64,000 nt of DNA from Mycobacterium sp. Aquia_213 (GTDB taxonomy: Bacteria > Actinomycetota > Actinomycetes > Mycobacteriales > Mycobacteriaceae). This document shows, one piece after another, positions 33,121 to 42,208 of this stretch (the stretch's first letter is position 1; each line of letters opens with the position of its first letter). The DNA lies in the NCBI RefSeq assembly GCF_026625985.1, contig NZ_CP113116.1, positions 3,658,001 through 3,722,000 on the forward strand, in the 5' to 3' direction. Both the position numbers and the translations under genes were made by a program. The notes under the pieces are model-generated. The model did not search any database, had not been told where the DNA came from, and worked only from the letters and a program-made list of their open reading frames with translations.

Positions 33121-33903
33121 CTAAATCGTGACCAGGCGATACAGACCGATCAGGCCGACCACGATGATCGTGGCGCGCAACGCATTCGGCGACAACCGGC
33201 GTCCGTAGCGCGCTCCCACCCAGCCGCCGACCAGCGAGCCCACCGCGATGATCCCGGCAACCGGCCAACTGATCCGATCGAAAGCCACCAACGTATAGCC
33301 CACCGCTGCAACGACATTCACCAATAGCGCCAGCAAATTTTTCGCCGCGTTCATGCGCTGCACCGACTCCGGCAGCAACGCCCCCATGACGCCGACCAGC
33401 AGGATGCCCTGGGCGGCGGTGAAGTAGCCGCCGTACACGCCGACGGCAAACGTTCCGATGACGAGTACCGCCATCCGCGCCGGCGTGACATGCTCGGGCG
33501 ATCGTCCGGCGTCTTCGGCCCGGCGGCGCGCCCAGGACTGAATGCGCGGCCCCGCCAAGACCAGTAATAGCGCGAGCACCAGCAATACCGGCACGATCTC
33601 GGCGAATACCGTCTCGGGCAGATGCAGCAACAGAAACGCGCCCAGTGCGGCGCCGGCCAGCGATGCCGGGATCTGCCAACGCAATCGATCCCATTGTCCG
33701 CCCAGTTCGGCGCGGTAACCCCAGGTGCCCGACACACTGCCCGCCACCAAACCGGTGGCGTTGGACATCGTGGCCGTGACCGGCGGATAGCCGAGGGCGA
33801 CGAGCGTCGGGAACGTGATCAAGGTCCCCGATCCGACGAGCGCATTGATTGCGCCGGCGGCGAACCCGGCCAGGCCGATAAGAACGACATGCGAAGCCAA
33901 CAC
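33121..33903 (-). CDS. TauE/SafE-family sulfite/anion exporter-like protein
   Basis: 260 residues from the GTG at 33903, with about eight membrane helices. The first repeat is GLAGFAAGAINALVGSGTLITFPTLVALG, with the conserved G-G-GSG pattern; the second repeat is FAVGVYGGYFTAAQGILLVG. Family members move sulfite, sulfoacetate or other small organosulfur anions; the substrate here is unknown. The frame continues upstream only across the srpA gene on the same strand in a different phase. Confidence 0.88.
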   Translation of the reverse strand: MLASHVVLIGLAGFAAGAINALVGSGTLITFPTLVALGYPPVTATMSNATGLVAGSVSGTWGYRAELGGQWDRLRWQIPASLAGAALGAFLLLHLPETVFAEIVPVLLVLALLLVLAGPRIQSWARRRAEDAGRSPEHVTPARMAVLVIGTFAVGVYGGYFTAAQGILLVGVMGALLPESVQRMNAAKNLLALLVNVVAAVGYTLVAFDRISWPVAGIIAVGSLVGGWVGARYGRRLSPNALRATIIVVGLIGLYRLVTI

Positions 33904-33965
33904 TTCCAAAAACTTTAGTCGGCGCCCGCATTGGGCCGGCATTCGTGCAGCTCTACGGCTTTCGG

Positions 33966-34898
33966 TCAGGCCGGGGGTGCTTCGGAGCCACGCCCAACGC
34001 CGGTGCGCAGCTTGACCGAGGCCGAATACGCCAGGCTTCGGAAATGCAGCACGGGGTCGTCGGACGGTTCGATGCCGTCGGTCACCCGCATCGGGTCGAA
34101 TACGACGATGTCGCCGTCGTGTTCGCGCTCGGTGTCGAGGCCGGTGATTTCCAGGGTGCCGACGGTGACCGTCTCCACGCTTCGCCATGGCGCCGACGGG
34201 TCGATCGTCGAGTCCTGCGGCCCGGCGATCTGCACGCGGTAGTCGAACCGGACCGGCCCTTGGGCCAGACGCGTATTCAGCTCGTCGGTGAGGAAGTCGC
34301 GGCCCACACCGCGGGCATCGGATCCCGACAGGTAGCTCTCGCCCGCGGCCGGAATCAGGTGGTAGCGAACAAATCTGGCGTTGCCGTCGACGCTGATCCA
34401 CCGGAAGGCGTGCAGGCCGTGGTACTCGATGGTGGCATAGCTGGCCGGCACCTTGTTCGCGTCGCGCACCACCGGCAACGCACCCAGCAGCCGGGGATGG
34501 GTAACGAAGTACTTCGCCATGCGCAGCGGCGTCGTCAGACCGGGCCGCATCGCCTTGAGCAGATCGACGAAGCCCTCCGGCTTGTCGGAGACGAACAGCC
34601 GGGCGGTCTGCGTCGACACGTCGGTGGTGGATCCGTCGGGCAGGGTGAACTTCACCGCCATCCCGCGCACTCCCGATGCGCCGTCGGGCTGTTTCGGGTT
34701 GCCCGATCCGTTGGAGAAGCGGATCAGCGCCGGGACTTCGCTGCCGTCGAGATGCTTTGCCCGGGACAGGGCCGCCGCATCGCGGGTTGCCGTGAACGTG
34801 CCGCGGTACAGCGTGCCTTTCGCGTGCAACGCCCGAGCGCCCGGTTGAGCTCCCCCGGTACCTCGAATCGCCTCGATCGCATCGTCAGGAGTGACCAT
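33966..34898 (-). CDS. SrpA-type heme catalase-related peroxidase
   Basis: 310 residues, a minimal catalase core without the long N- and C-terminal arms. The distal His lies in ALHAKGTLYRGTF, the distal Asn region is RFSNGSGNP, then GVRGMAVKFTLPDG. Proteins of this size act mainly as organic peroxidases. It is separated by 17 bp from the upstream short-chain dehydrogenase on the same strand, so the two probably share a transcript. Confidence 0.88.
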   Translation of the reverse strand: MVTPDDAIEAIRGTGGAQPGARALHAKGTLYRGTFTATRDAAALSRAKHLDGSEVPALIRFSNGSGNPKQPDGASGVRGMAVKFTLPDGSTTDVSTQTARLFVSDKPEGFVDLLKAMRPGLTTPLRMAKYFVTHPRLLGALPVVRDANKVPASYATIEYHGLHAFRWISVDGNARFVRYHLIPAAGESYLSGSDARGVGRDFLTDELNTRLAQGPVRFDYRVQIAGPQDSTIDPSAPWRSVETVTVGTLEITGLDTEREHDGDIVVFDPMRVTDGIEPSDDPVLHFRSLAYSASVKLRTGVGRGSEAPPA

Positions 34899-34915
34899 GC
34901 GCGAATCTTAAGGCG

Positions 34916-35704
34916 CTATTCGGGAAAGCCGAAGAGTTTGACGACTCCGTGATCGCGGCCCGCGGTGTAGCCGCCGTCGACGGCGATGGCCTGACCGCTG
35001 ACGAACGACCCGTCGAGCGACAACAGGAACGCCGCCATGGCCGCGACCTCGTCCGGCCGGCCGAGCCGTTGCAGCGCATGCTCCTCGGTGATCGAGGCCA
35101 GCGGACCTTCCATCCCCGGCAGCCCGAAAACGCTTTGGGCCATTGGCGTATCGATGAAACCGGGGCAGATGACGTTTGCCCGGATGCCGCTCGGGCCGTA
35201 ATCGAGCGCGATGTTCTTGGTGAGCAGCACCACCCCGCCCTTGGCCGCGTTGTAGGAGCTGCCGCCCGCGGTGCCTTCCAATCCCTCGATGCTCGCGACG
35301 GTCACGATCGAGCCGCGTTCGCCGTCGACCCGGTCCTGCTCGATCATCTTGGCCAAAGCCGCCTTGGCCACCAGGAACGTGCCGGTGAGGTTGATCCCGA
35401 TCACGCGATCCCACTCCGCGCGGTCGAGCAGATGGACGGGGCCGCCCCCGGCGACACCGGCGGCGTGGAAGGCGCCGTCGAGGCGGCCGGGCACCGCGGC
35501 CAGCACTGCCTCGATGGCAGCCTCGTCGGTCACGTCGGCCGTCACGAAGTGGAAGTCGGGTCCTAAGTCGGGTGGGGATTCCAGGTCGGCCCCGATGACT
35601 GTTCCGCCCTCGGCTATCAGCCGCCGCGCGGTAGCCAGGCCGATGCCCGACGCTGCGCCCGTGACGACGAACGTGCGATGACGGGCGCGATCAACATTGA
35701 CCAT
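34916..35704 (-). CDS. short-chain dehydrogenase/reductase
   Basis: 262 residues, classical SDR. Cofactor motif VVTGAASGIGLATAR, Asp in GADLES indicating NAD preference, NAG-position HAAGVAGG, catalytic Ser in TVASIEGLEG, and YNAAK. The C-terminal AVDGGYTAG is typical. Product unknown. Divergent from a lysR gene across 103 bp, a common layout in which the regulator controls the dehydrogenase. Confidence 0.93.
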   Translation of the reverse strand: MVNVDRARHRTFVVTGAASGIGLATARRLIAEGGTVIGADLESPPDLGPDFHFVTADVTDEAAIEAVLAAVPGRLDGAFHAAGVAGGGPVHLLDRAEWDRVIGINLTGTFLVAKAALAKMIEQDRVDGERGSIVTVASIEGLEGTAGGSSYNAAKGGVVLLTKNIALDYGPSGIRANVICPGFIDTPMAQSVFGLPGMEGPLASITEEHALQRLGRPDEVAAMAAFLLSLDGSFVSGQAIAVDGGYTAGRDHGVVKLFGFPE

Positions 35705-35807
35705 GTGTTGATTCCTTCATCAGGGGGTTTGCCCAGCAATGGTTACATACGTTGTCAACAGGATTCTGCTAGGCCGTAACTCCCAGTGTCCCACTAGCAT
35801 TTTCCAT

Positions 35808-36743
35808 GTGGAGTTGCGTCACCTTCGTTATTTCGTAGCAGTCGCTGAAGAGCTGAATTTCGGTCGTGCCGCCAAGCGGTTATGCATTGCCGGACCATCG
35901 CTTTCGCAGCAGATCAAGGTCCTCGAGCGGGATCTGCGGGTGCGATTATTCGATCGCGACCGGCGTTCGGTCACCCTCACAGCAACGGGTGCGGCGTTGC
36001 TTCCGCTGGCCCGCACGCTGCTGGATCAGGCAGATCAGTTGCGCCGGTCGGCAATCGGGCTGTCGCTGGCCGAACCCGTGCGGGTCGGCTATGCGCAGTG
36101 GCTTCCCCCGGACCTGGCCGATCGAACCTCCTCGGTGGCGAAGGTGCACATCGACACGTGGGTGCTGCCGTCGCACGCTCAGGTCACTCGGGTCGCCGAG
36201 GGCGGCGTCGATTTGGCGATCTGCGGGGTGCGCTCTTCCGACCTGGACCGGCATGGCCTGAATGCGCATCTCATTGGCGCCGAACAGCTCTACGCGGTCA
36301 GCGTCGGCTCGGACACTTCTCCGGTCGACGCGGCCGACGCGGTTGTGCTGCTCGACGCCGACTCCGGCAGCTGGTTTTCGTGGAACCGGTACGGGGAGCA
36401 ATTCGCCAGGGAGACTGGCGCTCGCACGGTGCGAATCAGCGACGGCGGGCTCGCTGCCCCAATGTTTTTCGAGCACGTCCGCCGACTGGGCCGGCCGGTG
36501 CTCAGCTCCCCCAAGGCCCAAACCGCCGCGCTGCCGGCCGACCTCGTGCAGCGCCCGATTGCCGCGCCCGCACCCTACTGGACGTGGTCGCTGGTGTGGC
36601 GGCGCATCGAGAACCGCGAAACCGTGCGTGGGGTGATCGACGCGCTGACCGCCGCCGCCGACCTGCCCGACCTTGACGAGGCTTGGCTGCCCTTCACCGA
36701 CCCCTACCGGTCGCGGACGCGAATCGCCTTGGCAACGGCGTGA
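35808..36743 (+). CDS. LysR-family transcriptional regulator
   Basis: 311 residues from the GTG at 35808 (VELRHLRYFVAVAEELNFGRAA). N-terminal LysR HTH: AAKRLCIAGPSLSQQIKVLERDL, then LFDRDRRSVTLTATG. The periplasmic-binding-like effector domain follows. An upstream in-frame ATG at 35739 gives a non-family leader. It probably controls the divergent dehydrogenase-srpA unit; I see no unambiguous T-N11-A box pair in the spacer. Confidence 0.92.
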   Translation: MELRHLRYFVAVAEELNFGRAAKRLCIAGPSLSQQIKVLERDLRVRLFDRDRRSVTLTATGAALLPLARTLLDQADQLRRSAIGLSLAEPVRVGYAQWLPPDLADRTSSVAKVHIDTWVLPSHAQVTRVAEGGVDLAICGVRSSDLDRHGLNAHLIGAEQLYAVSVGSDTSPVDAADAVVLLDADSGSWFSWNRYGEQFARETGARTVRISDGGLAAPMFFEHVRRLGRPVLSSPKAQTAALPADLVQRPIAAPAPYWTWSLVWRRIENRETVRGVIDALTAAADLPDLDEAWLPFTDPYRSRTRIALATA

Positions 36744-36752
36744 TTACGCGGC

Positions 36753-37940
36753 TCACACCGTGGAGCTGATGCGCTCGGAAATCCCCAGGATCGACTTTCC
36801 GTAGACCTCATAGCCGACCGTCGCCTGCAGGCCCGCGTGCCGCGCCGCGGTGTTGGCGTCTCGCCAATACTGTTGCAGTTGGCTGGATTCCACGAAACTT
36901 CCGGCACCGTGCGCATCAACCAGGATCGACAGCGCGTCGACGACCTGTTGGGCGGCATAGCCGAGCCGGGCGCGGAATTCCGCACGGGCGGCGTAGCCGA
37001 AGGTTCGGCCATCGGCCGCGGCAGCATCGAGCGTGGCGGCCATGTCGTACGCGTGCAGCCGCGCCGTGGACAGCCGCATCGTCGCCTCCGCGATGCGTAT
37101 CTGCAGCCCAACGGATTCGCGTTGCCGCGGAATCGTGGTACCGGCCAACGGCTTGGTCTGCGCGTTGTCCACCACGAAACGCAGCGCCGCGCGGCCGACT
37201 CCCAGCAGCGGGGCCAGCAGGGGCACCATCACCGCCGGAACCGACGGCAGCCGGTACATCGGCTCGTCAACCGGCAGCGGCCAGTCTCCCTCGGCTATCG
37301 CGCCGAGGGAGACCGCCCGGTCGTCCGGGACGAATACGTCGTCCCCGACCCATGTGTCACTGCCGGTTCCCCGCATACCGACAGTGCGCCAAGTGTTTTC
37401 CAGGGTCAGCTCCGCGGCCGGCATGGCGCACAGCATCGCCTCCTCCGGCTCGCCGGGCAGGACCGCGCCCAACAACGCCCAGTCCGCGTGATGGGCGCCC
37501 GACGCGTAGGGCCATCGCCCGGAGACGCTCAGCCCGCCCGGCACCCGCTGAGCGCGCCCGGGGTGGGTCGACCCCGCGAACCGTGCGTCGGGATTCACGC
37601 CGAAGAACTCCTCTTGAGCCGGTGGCGAGTACCGCGCCCCCATCCAGCTCCCGGTCGCGCCGAGCACGACCAACCACGACGCGGAGGCGTCGGCCTCGGC
37701 CAGCGCCTCGCCCACCTCCAGCACGGTACGAACACCGGCGCCGTAGCCGCCGAAGCGCTTGGGCGTCTGCAGCCTAAACATCCCGGCGTTGGTGAGGGCG
37801 GCGTTGACCGGGTCGGGTAGCCGGCGAAGCGCTTCAGCCGTTGCGGCGTGCTTACCCAAAATCGGTTGCAATGCGCGGGCTTGGGCGACGACTGCCTCGT
37901 GGGTCGGGAGGTCGCGGGCCAGGACACTGTGGTTCATCAC
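36753..37940 (-). CDS. acyl-CoA-dehydrogenase-fold flavoprotein (HsaA/DszC-like)
   Basis: 395 residues. The sequence follows the group D flavin monooxygenases (HsaA, HpaB-like, DszC) more than true acyl-CoA dehydrogenases: ASWLVVLGATGSWMGARY, STHPGRAQRVPGGLSVSGRWPYASGAHHADW, and the C-terminal WRDANTAARHAGLQATVGYEVYG, whose His is conserved in HsaA. No catalytic Glu of acyl-CoA dehydrogenases is evident. A reduced flavin partner would be needed and is not adjacent. Divergent from the fadD at 38097. Confidence 0.85.
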   Translation of the reverse strand: MMNHSVLARDLPTHEAVVAQARALQPILGKHAATAEALRRLPDPVNAALTNAGMFRLQTPKRFGGYGAGVRTVLEVGEALAEADASASWLVVLGATGSWMGARYSPPAQEEFFGVNPDARFAGSTHPGRAQRVPGGLSVSGRWPYASGAHHADWALLGAVLPGEPEEAMLCAMPAAELTLENTWRTVGMRGTGSDTWVGDDVFVPDDRAVSLGAIAEGDWPLPVDEPMYRLPSVPAVMVPLLAPLLGVGRAALRFVVDNAQTKPLAGTTIPRQRESVGLQIRIAEATMRLSTARLHAYDMAATLDAAAADGRTFGYAARAEFRARLGYAAQQVVDALSILVDAHGAGSFVESSQLQQYWRDANTAARHAGLQATVGYEVYGKSILGISERISSTV

Positions 37941-38096
37941 AGCTAATCATTCGCGGTGTGCGGCGCCTTTAGCCATGACCGGTTTGCTCCCAGGATAGAG
38001 GCTCCTACTCTCACCGAACTCGTTGTGGACACGGTGACTAGCCTTGGCTTGACTGAACTTGGGGAACCCATTGAGCTTCGATGAGCGGAGAGAGTA

Positions 38097-39665
38097 ATGC
38101 CACCAGCCGACGTCAGCACCGGCACGACGGAGACGCTCGTCGGAATGGTCGAGCAGCACGCGGGGCACCGGCCCGACGACGTTGCGATCCACTTCGGCGA
38201 GCGGCAGTGGTCGTGGGCACAGTGGGCGTCGCGGATTCGCCAGGCAGCCGGAGTGCTGCGGGCCACCGGTTTGCGGCGTGGCCAGGTGGTGGCTTTCCTG
38301 GACAAGAACCACCCCGCCTGTCTGGAAATCCTGCTGGGAGCCACCTCGATCGGCGCGGTGGCCACGATCGTCAACTGGCGGGTGATCGGCGACGAGCTCG
38401 TCCACGTGCTCAATGACAGCGGCGCGCGCGTGCTTGTCGTCGGCGCCGAGCTGGCGCCCGCGGTCGAGGCAATCCGCGCGAAAGTCCCGGGCGTGGAGCG
38501 CATCATCGTGGTGGGCGGCCCCGACGACGAATACGAGTCTCTGCTCGCCGGGGCGTCACCCGTCGACGTCGATCCCGACGTCGCGGACACCGACGCGGCC
38601 ATCACGATCTACAGCTCGGGCACCACCGGGCGCCCGAAAGGTGTTCAGCTGACCCAGCGTGCGCTGGTCAATCACATCGTGAATCTGTCTCCGCCGTTCC
38701 CGTTTTCGGAAGGGGACGCCAACTTGGTGGCCATGCCGCTCTTCCACGTCGGCGGTATCGCGTACGCCTTTTTCGGCATCCGGGCGGGCGCACCGACGTT
38801 CCTGACTCGTGAGCCTGAGGCGGCGACACTGATCGGTGCCGTGAAAGCCGGTGCGACGCATGCCTTTTTGGTGCCGCCGGTGATCGGTCGGTTCCTGGAT
38901 GCCGGACAACCGGCAATCGCGGCGATGTCGGGTTTGCGCTACCTCGTCTACGGAGCGGCACCCATGCCCCTGCCGTTGCTACAGCGCGCGCTCGCGGCAT
39001 GGCCCGAGATGAACTTCGTGCAGGTGTATGGACAGACGGAGCTGTGTGGCGCAATCGCGGCGCTGGACGCGGACGACCATCGCAATTCCAGTCGGCCCGA
39101 GCTGCTCACGTCGGCCGGAAAAGCAGCCCAGGGCAACGAGATTCGCATTGTCGATCCGGAGTCGGGCGACCTGCTGCCGCACGGCGAGTCCGGTGAGATC
39201 TGGGTGCGCAGCGATCAGCGCATGATCGGGTATCTGAATCGGCCCGAGGCGACCGCCGACACCATCACCGCCGACTACTGGCTGCGCACCGGCGACATCG
39301 GGCGCCTCGACGAGGACGGCTACCTTTTCATCGAGGACCGGCTCAAGGACATGATCATCACCGGCGGTGAGAACGTGTACGGCCCCGAGGTGGAAAGCGT
39401 GCTCCTCGAACATCCCGGGATCGCCGATGCCGCAATCATCGGTGTGCCCGACGATCATTGGGGCGAATCGGTCAAGGCGATCGTCGTTGCCGACACCGAG
39501 TTGGAACCCGCCGAGATCATCGAGTTCTGCCGCCAGCACCTGGCCGGCTACAAGTGCCCGAGAACGGTCGATTTCGTGGCCGAACTGCCCCGCAATGCGA
39601 GTGGCAAAATCCTGAAAAACCAACTCCGCGAACCATATTGGAAGGATCGCGCCCGCAAGGTGTAA
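38097..39665 (+). CDS. acyl-CoA synthetase (FadD family)
   Basis: 522 residues. AMP-binding signature TIYSSGTTGRPKGVQLTQ near 180, VYGQTELCG (A5), YWLRTGDIGRLDEDGYLFIEDRLKDMIITGGENVYGPEVE (A7-A8), and the C-terminal Lys in LPRNASGKILK. ATG 38097 with GGAGAGAG upstream. It is the first of three same-strand genes with gaps of 34 and 49 bp (fadD, ridA, metallo-hydrolase), likely an operon for a carboxylic acid not identifiable from sequence. Confidence 0.94.
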   Translation: MPPADVSTGTTETLVGMVEQHAGHRPDDVAIHFGERQWSWAQWASRIRQAAGVLRATGLRRGQVVAFLDKNHPACLEILLGATSIGAVATIVNWRVIGDELVHVLNDSGARVLVVGAELAPAVEAIRAKVPGVERIIVVGGPDDEYESLLAGASPVDVDPDVADTDAAITIYSSGTTGRPKGVQLTQRALVNHIVNLSPPFPFSEGDANLVAMPLFHVGGIAYAFFGIRAGAPTFLTREPEAATLIGAVKAGATHAFLVPPVIGRFLDAGQPAIAAMSGLRYLVYGAAPMPLPLLQRALAAWPEMNFVQVYGQTELCGAIAALDADDHRNSSRPELLTSAGKAAQGNEIRIVDPESGDLLPHGESGEIWVRSDQRMIGYLNRPEATADTITADYWLRTGDIGRLDEDGYLFIEDRLKDMIITGGENVYGPEVESVLLEHPGIADAAIIGVPDDHWGESVKAIVVADTELEPAEIIEFCRQHLAGYKCPRTVDFVAELPRNASGKILKNQLREPYWKDRARKV

Positions 39666-39699
39666 CGCCGGGCTGCACGATCCACGACGAAAGGGTGAT

Positions 39700-40101
39700 A
39701 TGAGCAGGCCGTTCGAATCCATCAACACCGGCGTCGCCACTCATATCGGCCGCTACGCCGACGCCGTCCGCGTCCCCGCGGGCTCCGAGGTCATCTACAC
39801 CTCCGGCACGCCCGGACTGCGTCCCGACGGAACGCTGCCGAAGGACTTCACCGAAGAGGCCACCCAGGCGTGGCGCAACGTCGAGGACGCGCTGAAGCGG
39901 GCCGGCGCGAGGTTGTCCGACATCGTCAGCGTGCGGCAGTGGCTGACCGACGCCGCCGACATTCCGGCCTACGCGGCGGTGCGCTCGTCGGTGATCAGAC
40001 ACGAACCCGTGTTCATGCTCGCGGTGGTCCCGGCGCTGGTCTGGCCGGATATCCGGGTGGAAGTCGAAGTCACCGCGATCCGCCGACCGGCGATGTTATA
40101 G
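39700..40101 (+). CDS. RidA (YjgF/YER057c) family protein
   Basis: 133 residues of the trimeric RidA fold. Landmarks are VIYTSGTPGLRPDG, ATQAWRNVEDALKRAGARLSDIVSVRQWLTD and the C-terminal RVEVEVTAI, in which the Arg corresponds to the carboxylate-binding residue of enamine/imine deaminases. It may deaminate reactive imines or serve an unknown step of the adjacent fadD pathway. Confidence 0.9.
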   Translation: MSRPFESINTGVATHIGRYADAVRVPAGSEVIYTSGTPGLRPDGTLPKDFTEEATQAWRNVEDALKRAGARLSDIVSVRQWLTDAADIPAYAAVRSSVIRHEPVFMLAVVPALVWPDIRVEVEVTAIRRPAML

Positions 40102-40150
40102 CCTGCTCTCGACCCGATATCGATTCTCCGCGAATGCAATCAGGGGCGAC

Positions 40151-40954
40151 ATGGGCGATGTAGTCGACGCGAAGCGACGGGACGGCGCGATCGCGGTGCT
40201 GGGTGGCCCTACCACGGTCATCGACATCGCGGGCCGCAGGATCGTGATGGACCCGACTTTCGATCCGCCCGGCCCCCATGACTACCTGAACAAACTGACC
40301 GATCCGGCGGTGAGCGCCGACGACCTGGGGCAGGTCGACGTGGTACTGATCAGCCACGACCAGCACCCCGACAATCTGGACACCGCCGGCCGCCGGATGG
40401 CCGAAGCGGCGCCGCTGATCGTCACCAACCCCGGCGCCGCGGGCCGCTTCGGGCCGCCGTCGGTGGGGCTCAAGCCGTGGCAGTCCTTTTACCTGCCCGG
40501 TGGACCCGGACGCGTTGCGGCACAAGCGGTTCCGGCCGTGCATGGTCCGGCCGACGGCGTGCGCGACATGGAGGGCCACGTCAACTGTGAGGTAACGGGT
40601 TTCGTGCTGTACGGGCCCGGCCTGCCCACCATCTATCTGAGCGGGGACAACGCCTCGATGAGTGCGGTCGGCGAGGTAGCCGATCGTATCGGCGAAATCG
40701 ATGTCGCGGTGCTGTTCGCGGGGGCCGCGAGCGTGCCGACCAAAGAGCGCGGGCGCCCGCTGACGCTGACCTCGGCCCGCGCGGCCGCGGCCGCCGAAGT
40801 CCTGGGCGCCAAGGTGGTGATACCGGCGCACGTCGACGGCTGGGCCCACTTCAGCGAGGGCCCGGCTGAACTCACCGCGGCGTTCGACCAGGCGGGTATC
40901 AGACGACTGCTGCGCACGGCCCCGCACGGCGAGTGGATCGACCTGAAGGACTAG
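40151..40954 (+). CDS. metal-dependent hydrolase (metallo-beta-lactamase/UPF0173-like)
   Basis: 267 residues. The metal motif is ISHDQHPDNLD (His-x-x-His-x-Asp with further Asp), followed by VHGPADG, YLSGDNAS and IPAHVDGWAHFSEG, all at the usual spacing for the lactonase-like UlaG/UPF0173 branch. The reaction is unknown. Third gene of the fadD-ridA unit. Confidence 0.85.
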   Translation: MGDVVDAKRRDGAIAVLGGPTTVIDIAGRRIVMDPTFDPPGPHDYLNKLTDPAVSADDLGQVDVVLISHDQHPDNLDTAGRRMAEAAPLIVTNPGAAGRFGPPSVGLKPWQSFYLPGGPGRVAAQAVPAVHGPADGVRDMEGHVNCEVTGFVLYGPGLPTIYLSGDNASMSAVGEVADRIGEIDVAVLFAGAASVPTKERGRPLTLTSARAAAAAEVLGAKVVIPAHVDGWAHFSEGPAELTAAFDQAGIRRLLRTAPHGEWIDLKD

Positions 40955-40967
40955 GCGCGCAACCGCG

Positions 40968-41798
40968 TCACAGCCGGCCCTCGGTCCGCAGCTCCGGGTG
41001 CACCCAGTCCGGCGAGCGCCGCTCCTTGAACGCGCGGACGCCTTCGCGCGCCTCCGCGTCCATCAGGCTGCTGGTCATGCCGATGCGGTCGTAGAGGCCC
41101 AGATAGTTGTCGATGCTGGATTTGATGACGTTGCGGGCGCGCGGCGCGGTCCGGCAGCTCTGCGCAAGCAGGTCGCGGGCCACCTCGAACAGGCTCTCGT
41201 GCGGCACGACCCTGGTCACCAGTCCCCAGTCGAGAGCTTCCTGCGCGGTGAGCACCCGGCCGGTGAACATCAGGTCGCGGGTGCGTACCGGCCCGACCAG
41301 ACGCAGCAGCATCTGGCTGTAGTAGGTGTCGGCGTAGCCGCGGAACAGCTCGGGAACACGGAAGGTCGCCCGCTCGCTCACCACGGACAAATCGCTGCAG
41401 AGCGCGATCTGCATGCCGCCACCCTGGCATAGCCCGTTGACGGCGGAGACGATCGGCTTGGCCGAGGTCCGCACCGCGTCGAACGGCGTGACGTCCATCC
41501 CCAGCGCGGCGCCGAAGGTGATCCAGTCGTCGACACCTCCCCCGCCGGTCATGTCACCGCCGGGCGCGAAGACGTCCCCGGTGCCGGTGATCAACAGCCC
41601 GGCCAGGCCGGGGTCTCCGTTGACAAGGCCTACGGCATAACGGATTCCGAAGTACATCGCCGGCGTCATCGCGTTGCGCGCCTCGGGGCGATCGATGGTG
41701 CACACCCCGATCGGTCCCTGGCGCTCGAAGGACAGATACGGGGTGCCCAGCCAATCCCCGTCGGGGGGCAGGGGTGTGCTCTGCGGGGTCTGCGTCAC
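40968..41798 (-). CDS. enoyl-CoA hydratase/isomerase family protein
   Basis: 276 residues from the GTG at 41798, with a GAGAGGGA ribosome site upstream. Crotonase fold: the oxyanion-hole strands are RPEARNAM and GDVFAPGGDMTG and the second block is GLCQGGGMQIALCSDLSV; the hydratase glutamates are not obvious, since the usual Glu after the second oxyanion Gly aligns with VPELFRG. It may therefore be an isomerase or a C-C hydrolase. The convergent gene ends 13 bp away. Confidence 0.9.
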   Translation of the reverse strand: MTQTPQSTPLPPDGDWLGTPYLSFERQGPIGVCTIDRPEARNAMTPAMYFGIRYAVGLVNGDPGLAGLLITGTGDVFAPGGDMTGGGGVDDWITFGAALGMDVTPFDAVRTSAKPIVSAVNGLCQGGGMQIALCSDLSVVSERATFRVPELFRGYADTYYSQMLLRLVGPVRTRDLMFTGRVLTAQEALDWGLVTRVVPHESLFEVARDLLAQSCRTAPRARNVIKSSIDNYLGLYDRIGMTSSLMDAEAREGVRAFKERRSPDWVHPELRTEGRL

Positions 41799-41873
41799 GG
41801 GATCCCTCTCGCATCGGCTCGCTACTGAAACTCTTACAGTATGCGCAAGACCCGGCACCGCCGACGGCCGCCT

Positions 41874-42164
41874 CTACACATATGGCAACGTCGCGACCTC
41901 GGTGATCTCGGACATGCTGAAGAGCAGGTTGCGATGCTTGTCCTGCAGCGCGGTCGTGGACTCGCCGACCGGCTTTCCGCACTGGGGGCAGGTCGTGATG
42001 AAGCGCGGCTGGTCCTCTTCGTCCGGCCAATACCGGCGCGGCCCCACCTGGGCGCCGGGGTCGTAGACGACTTGGTGTTGCGGGGCCTCTTTGAGAATCC
42101 GGCCCACCGGATGCGTTTGCGGGCACTCGAGTTTCAGCGTGCCAATACCTTCGTTGTTAACCAT
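41874..42164 (-). CDS. hypothetical small protein with one CxxC
   Basis: 96 residues from ATG 42164. I do not recognise the family. It contains TLKLECPQTHPVGRIL, VVYDPGAQVGPRRYWPDEEDQPRF and TTCPQCGKPVG, hinting at a zinc-ribbon-like knuckle completed by the earlier Cys, and a long helix at the end. It lies between the crotonase gene (76 bp downstream) and the metallo-hydrolase gene (44 bp upstream), same strand. Confidence 0.65.
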   Translation of the reverse strand: MVNNEGIGTLKLECPQTHPVGRILKEAPQHQVVYDPGAQVGPRRYWPDEEDQPRFITTCPQCGKPVGESTTALQDKHRNLLFSMSEITEVATLPYV

Positions 42165-42208
42165 TGCTCGTCCCCGTCCTTAGTTTCGTCCGATGCTCAT
42201 TGTTGTCC

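Noticed and set aside
32489..33931. 480-codon minus-strand frame across the carboxylate-amine ligase and tauE genes
   Set aside because: Arg/Gly/His-rich with no family motif; both underlying genes are complete and motif-bearing in other frames.
33121..34401. 426-codon version of the tauE gene
   Set aside because: The first ~166 residues run across the 3' half of the srpA gene out of frame and are not TauE-like; the GTG at 33903 gives a normal-length protein.
35705..35807. LysR box in the spacer between the dehydrogenase and lysR
   Set aside because: Several weak T-N11-A candidates exist but none has convincing dyad symmetry, so no site is annotated.
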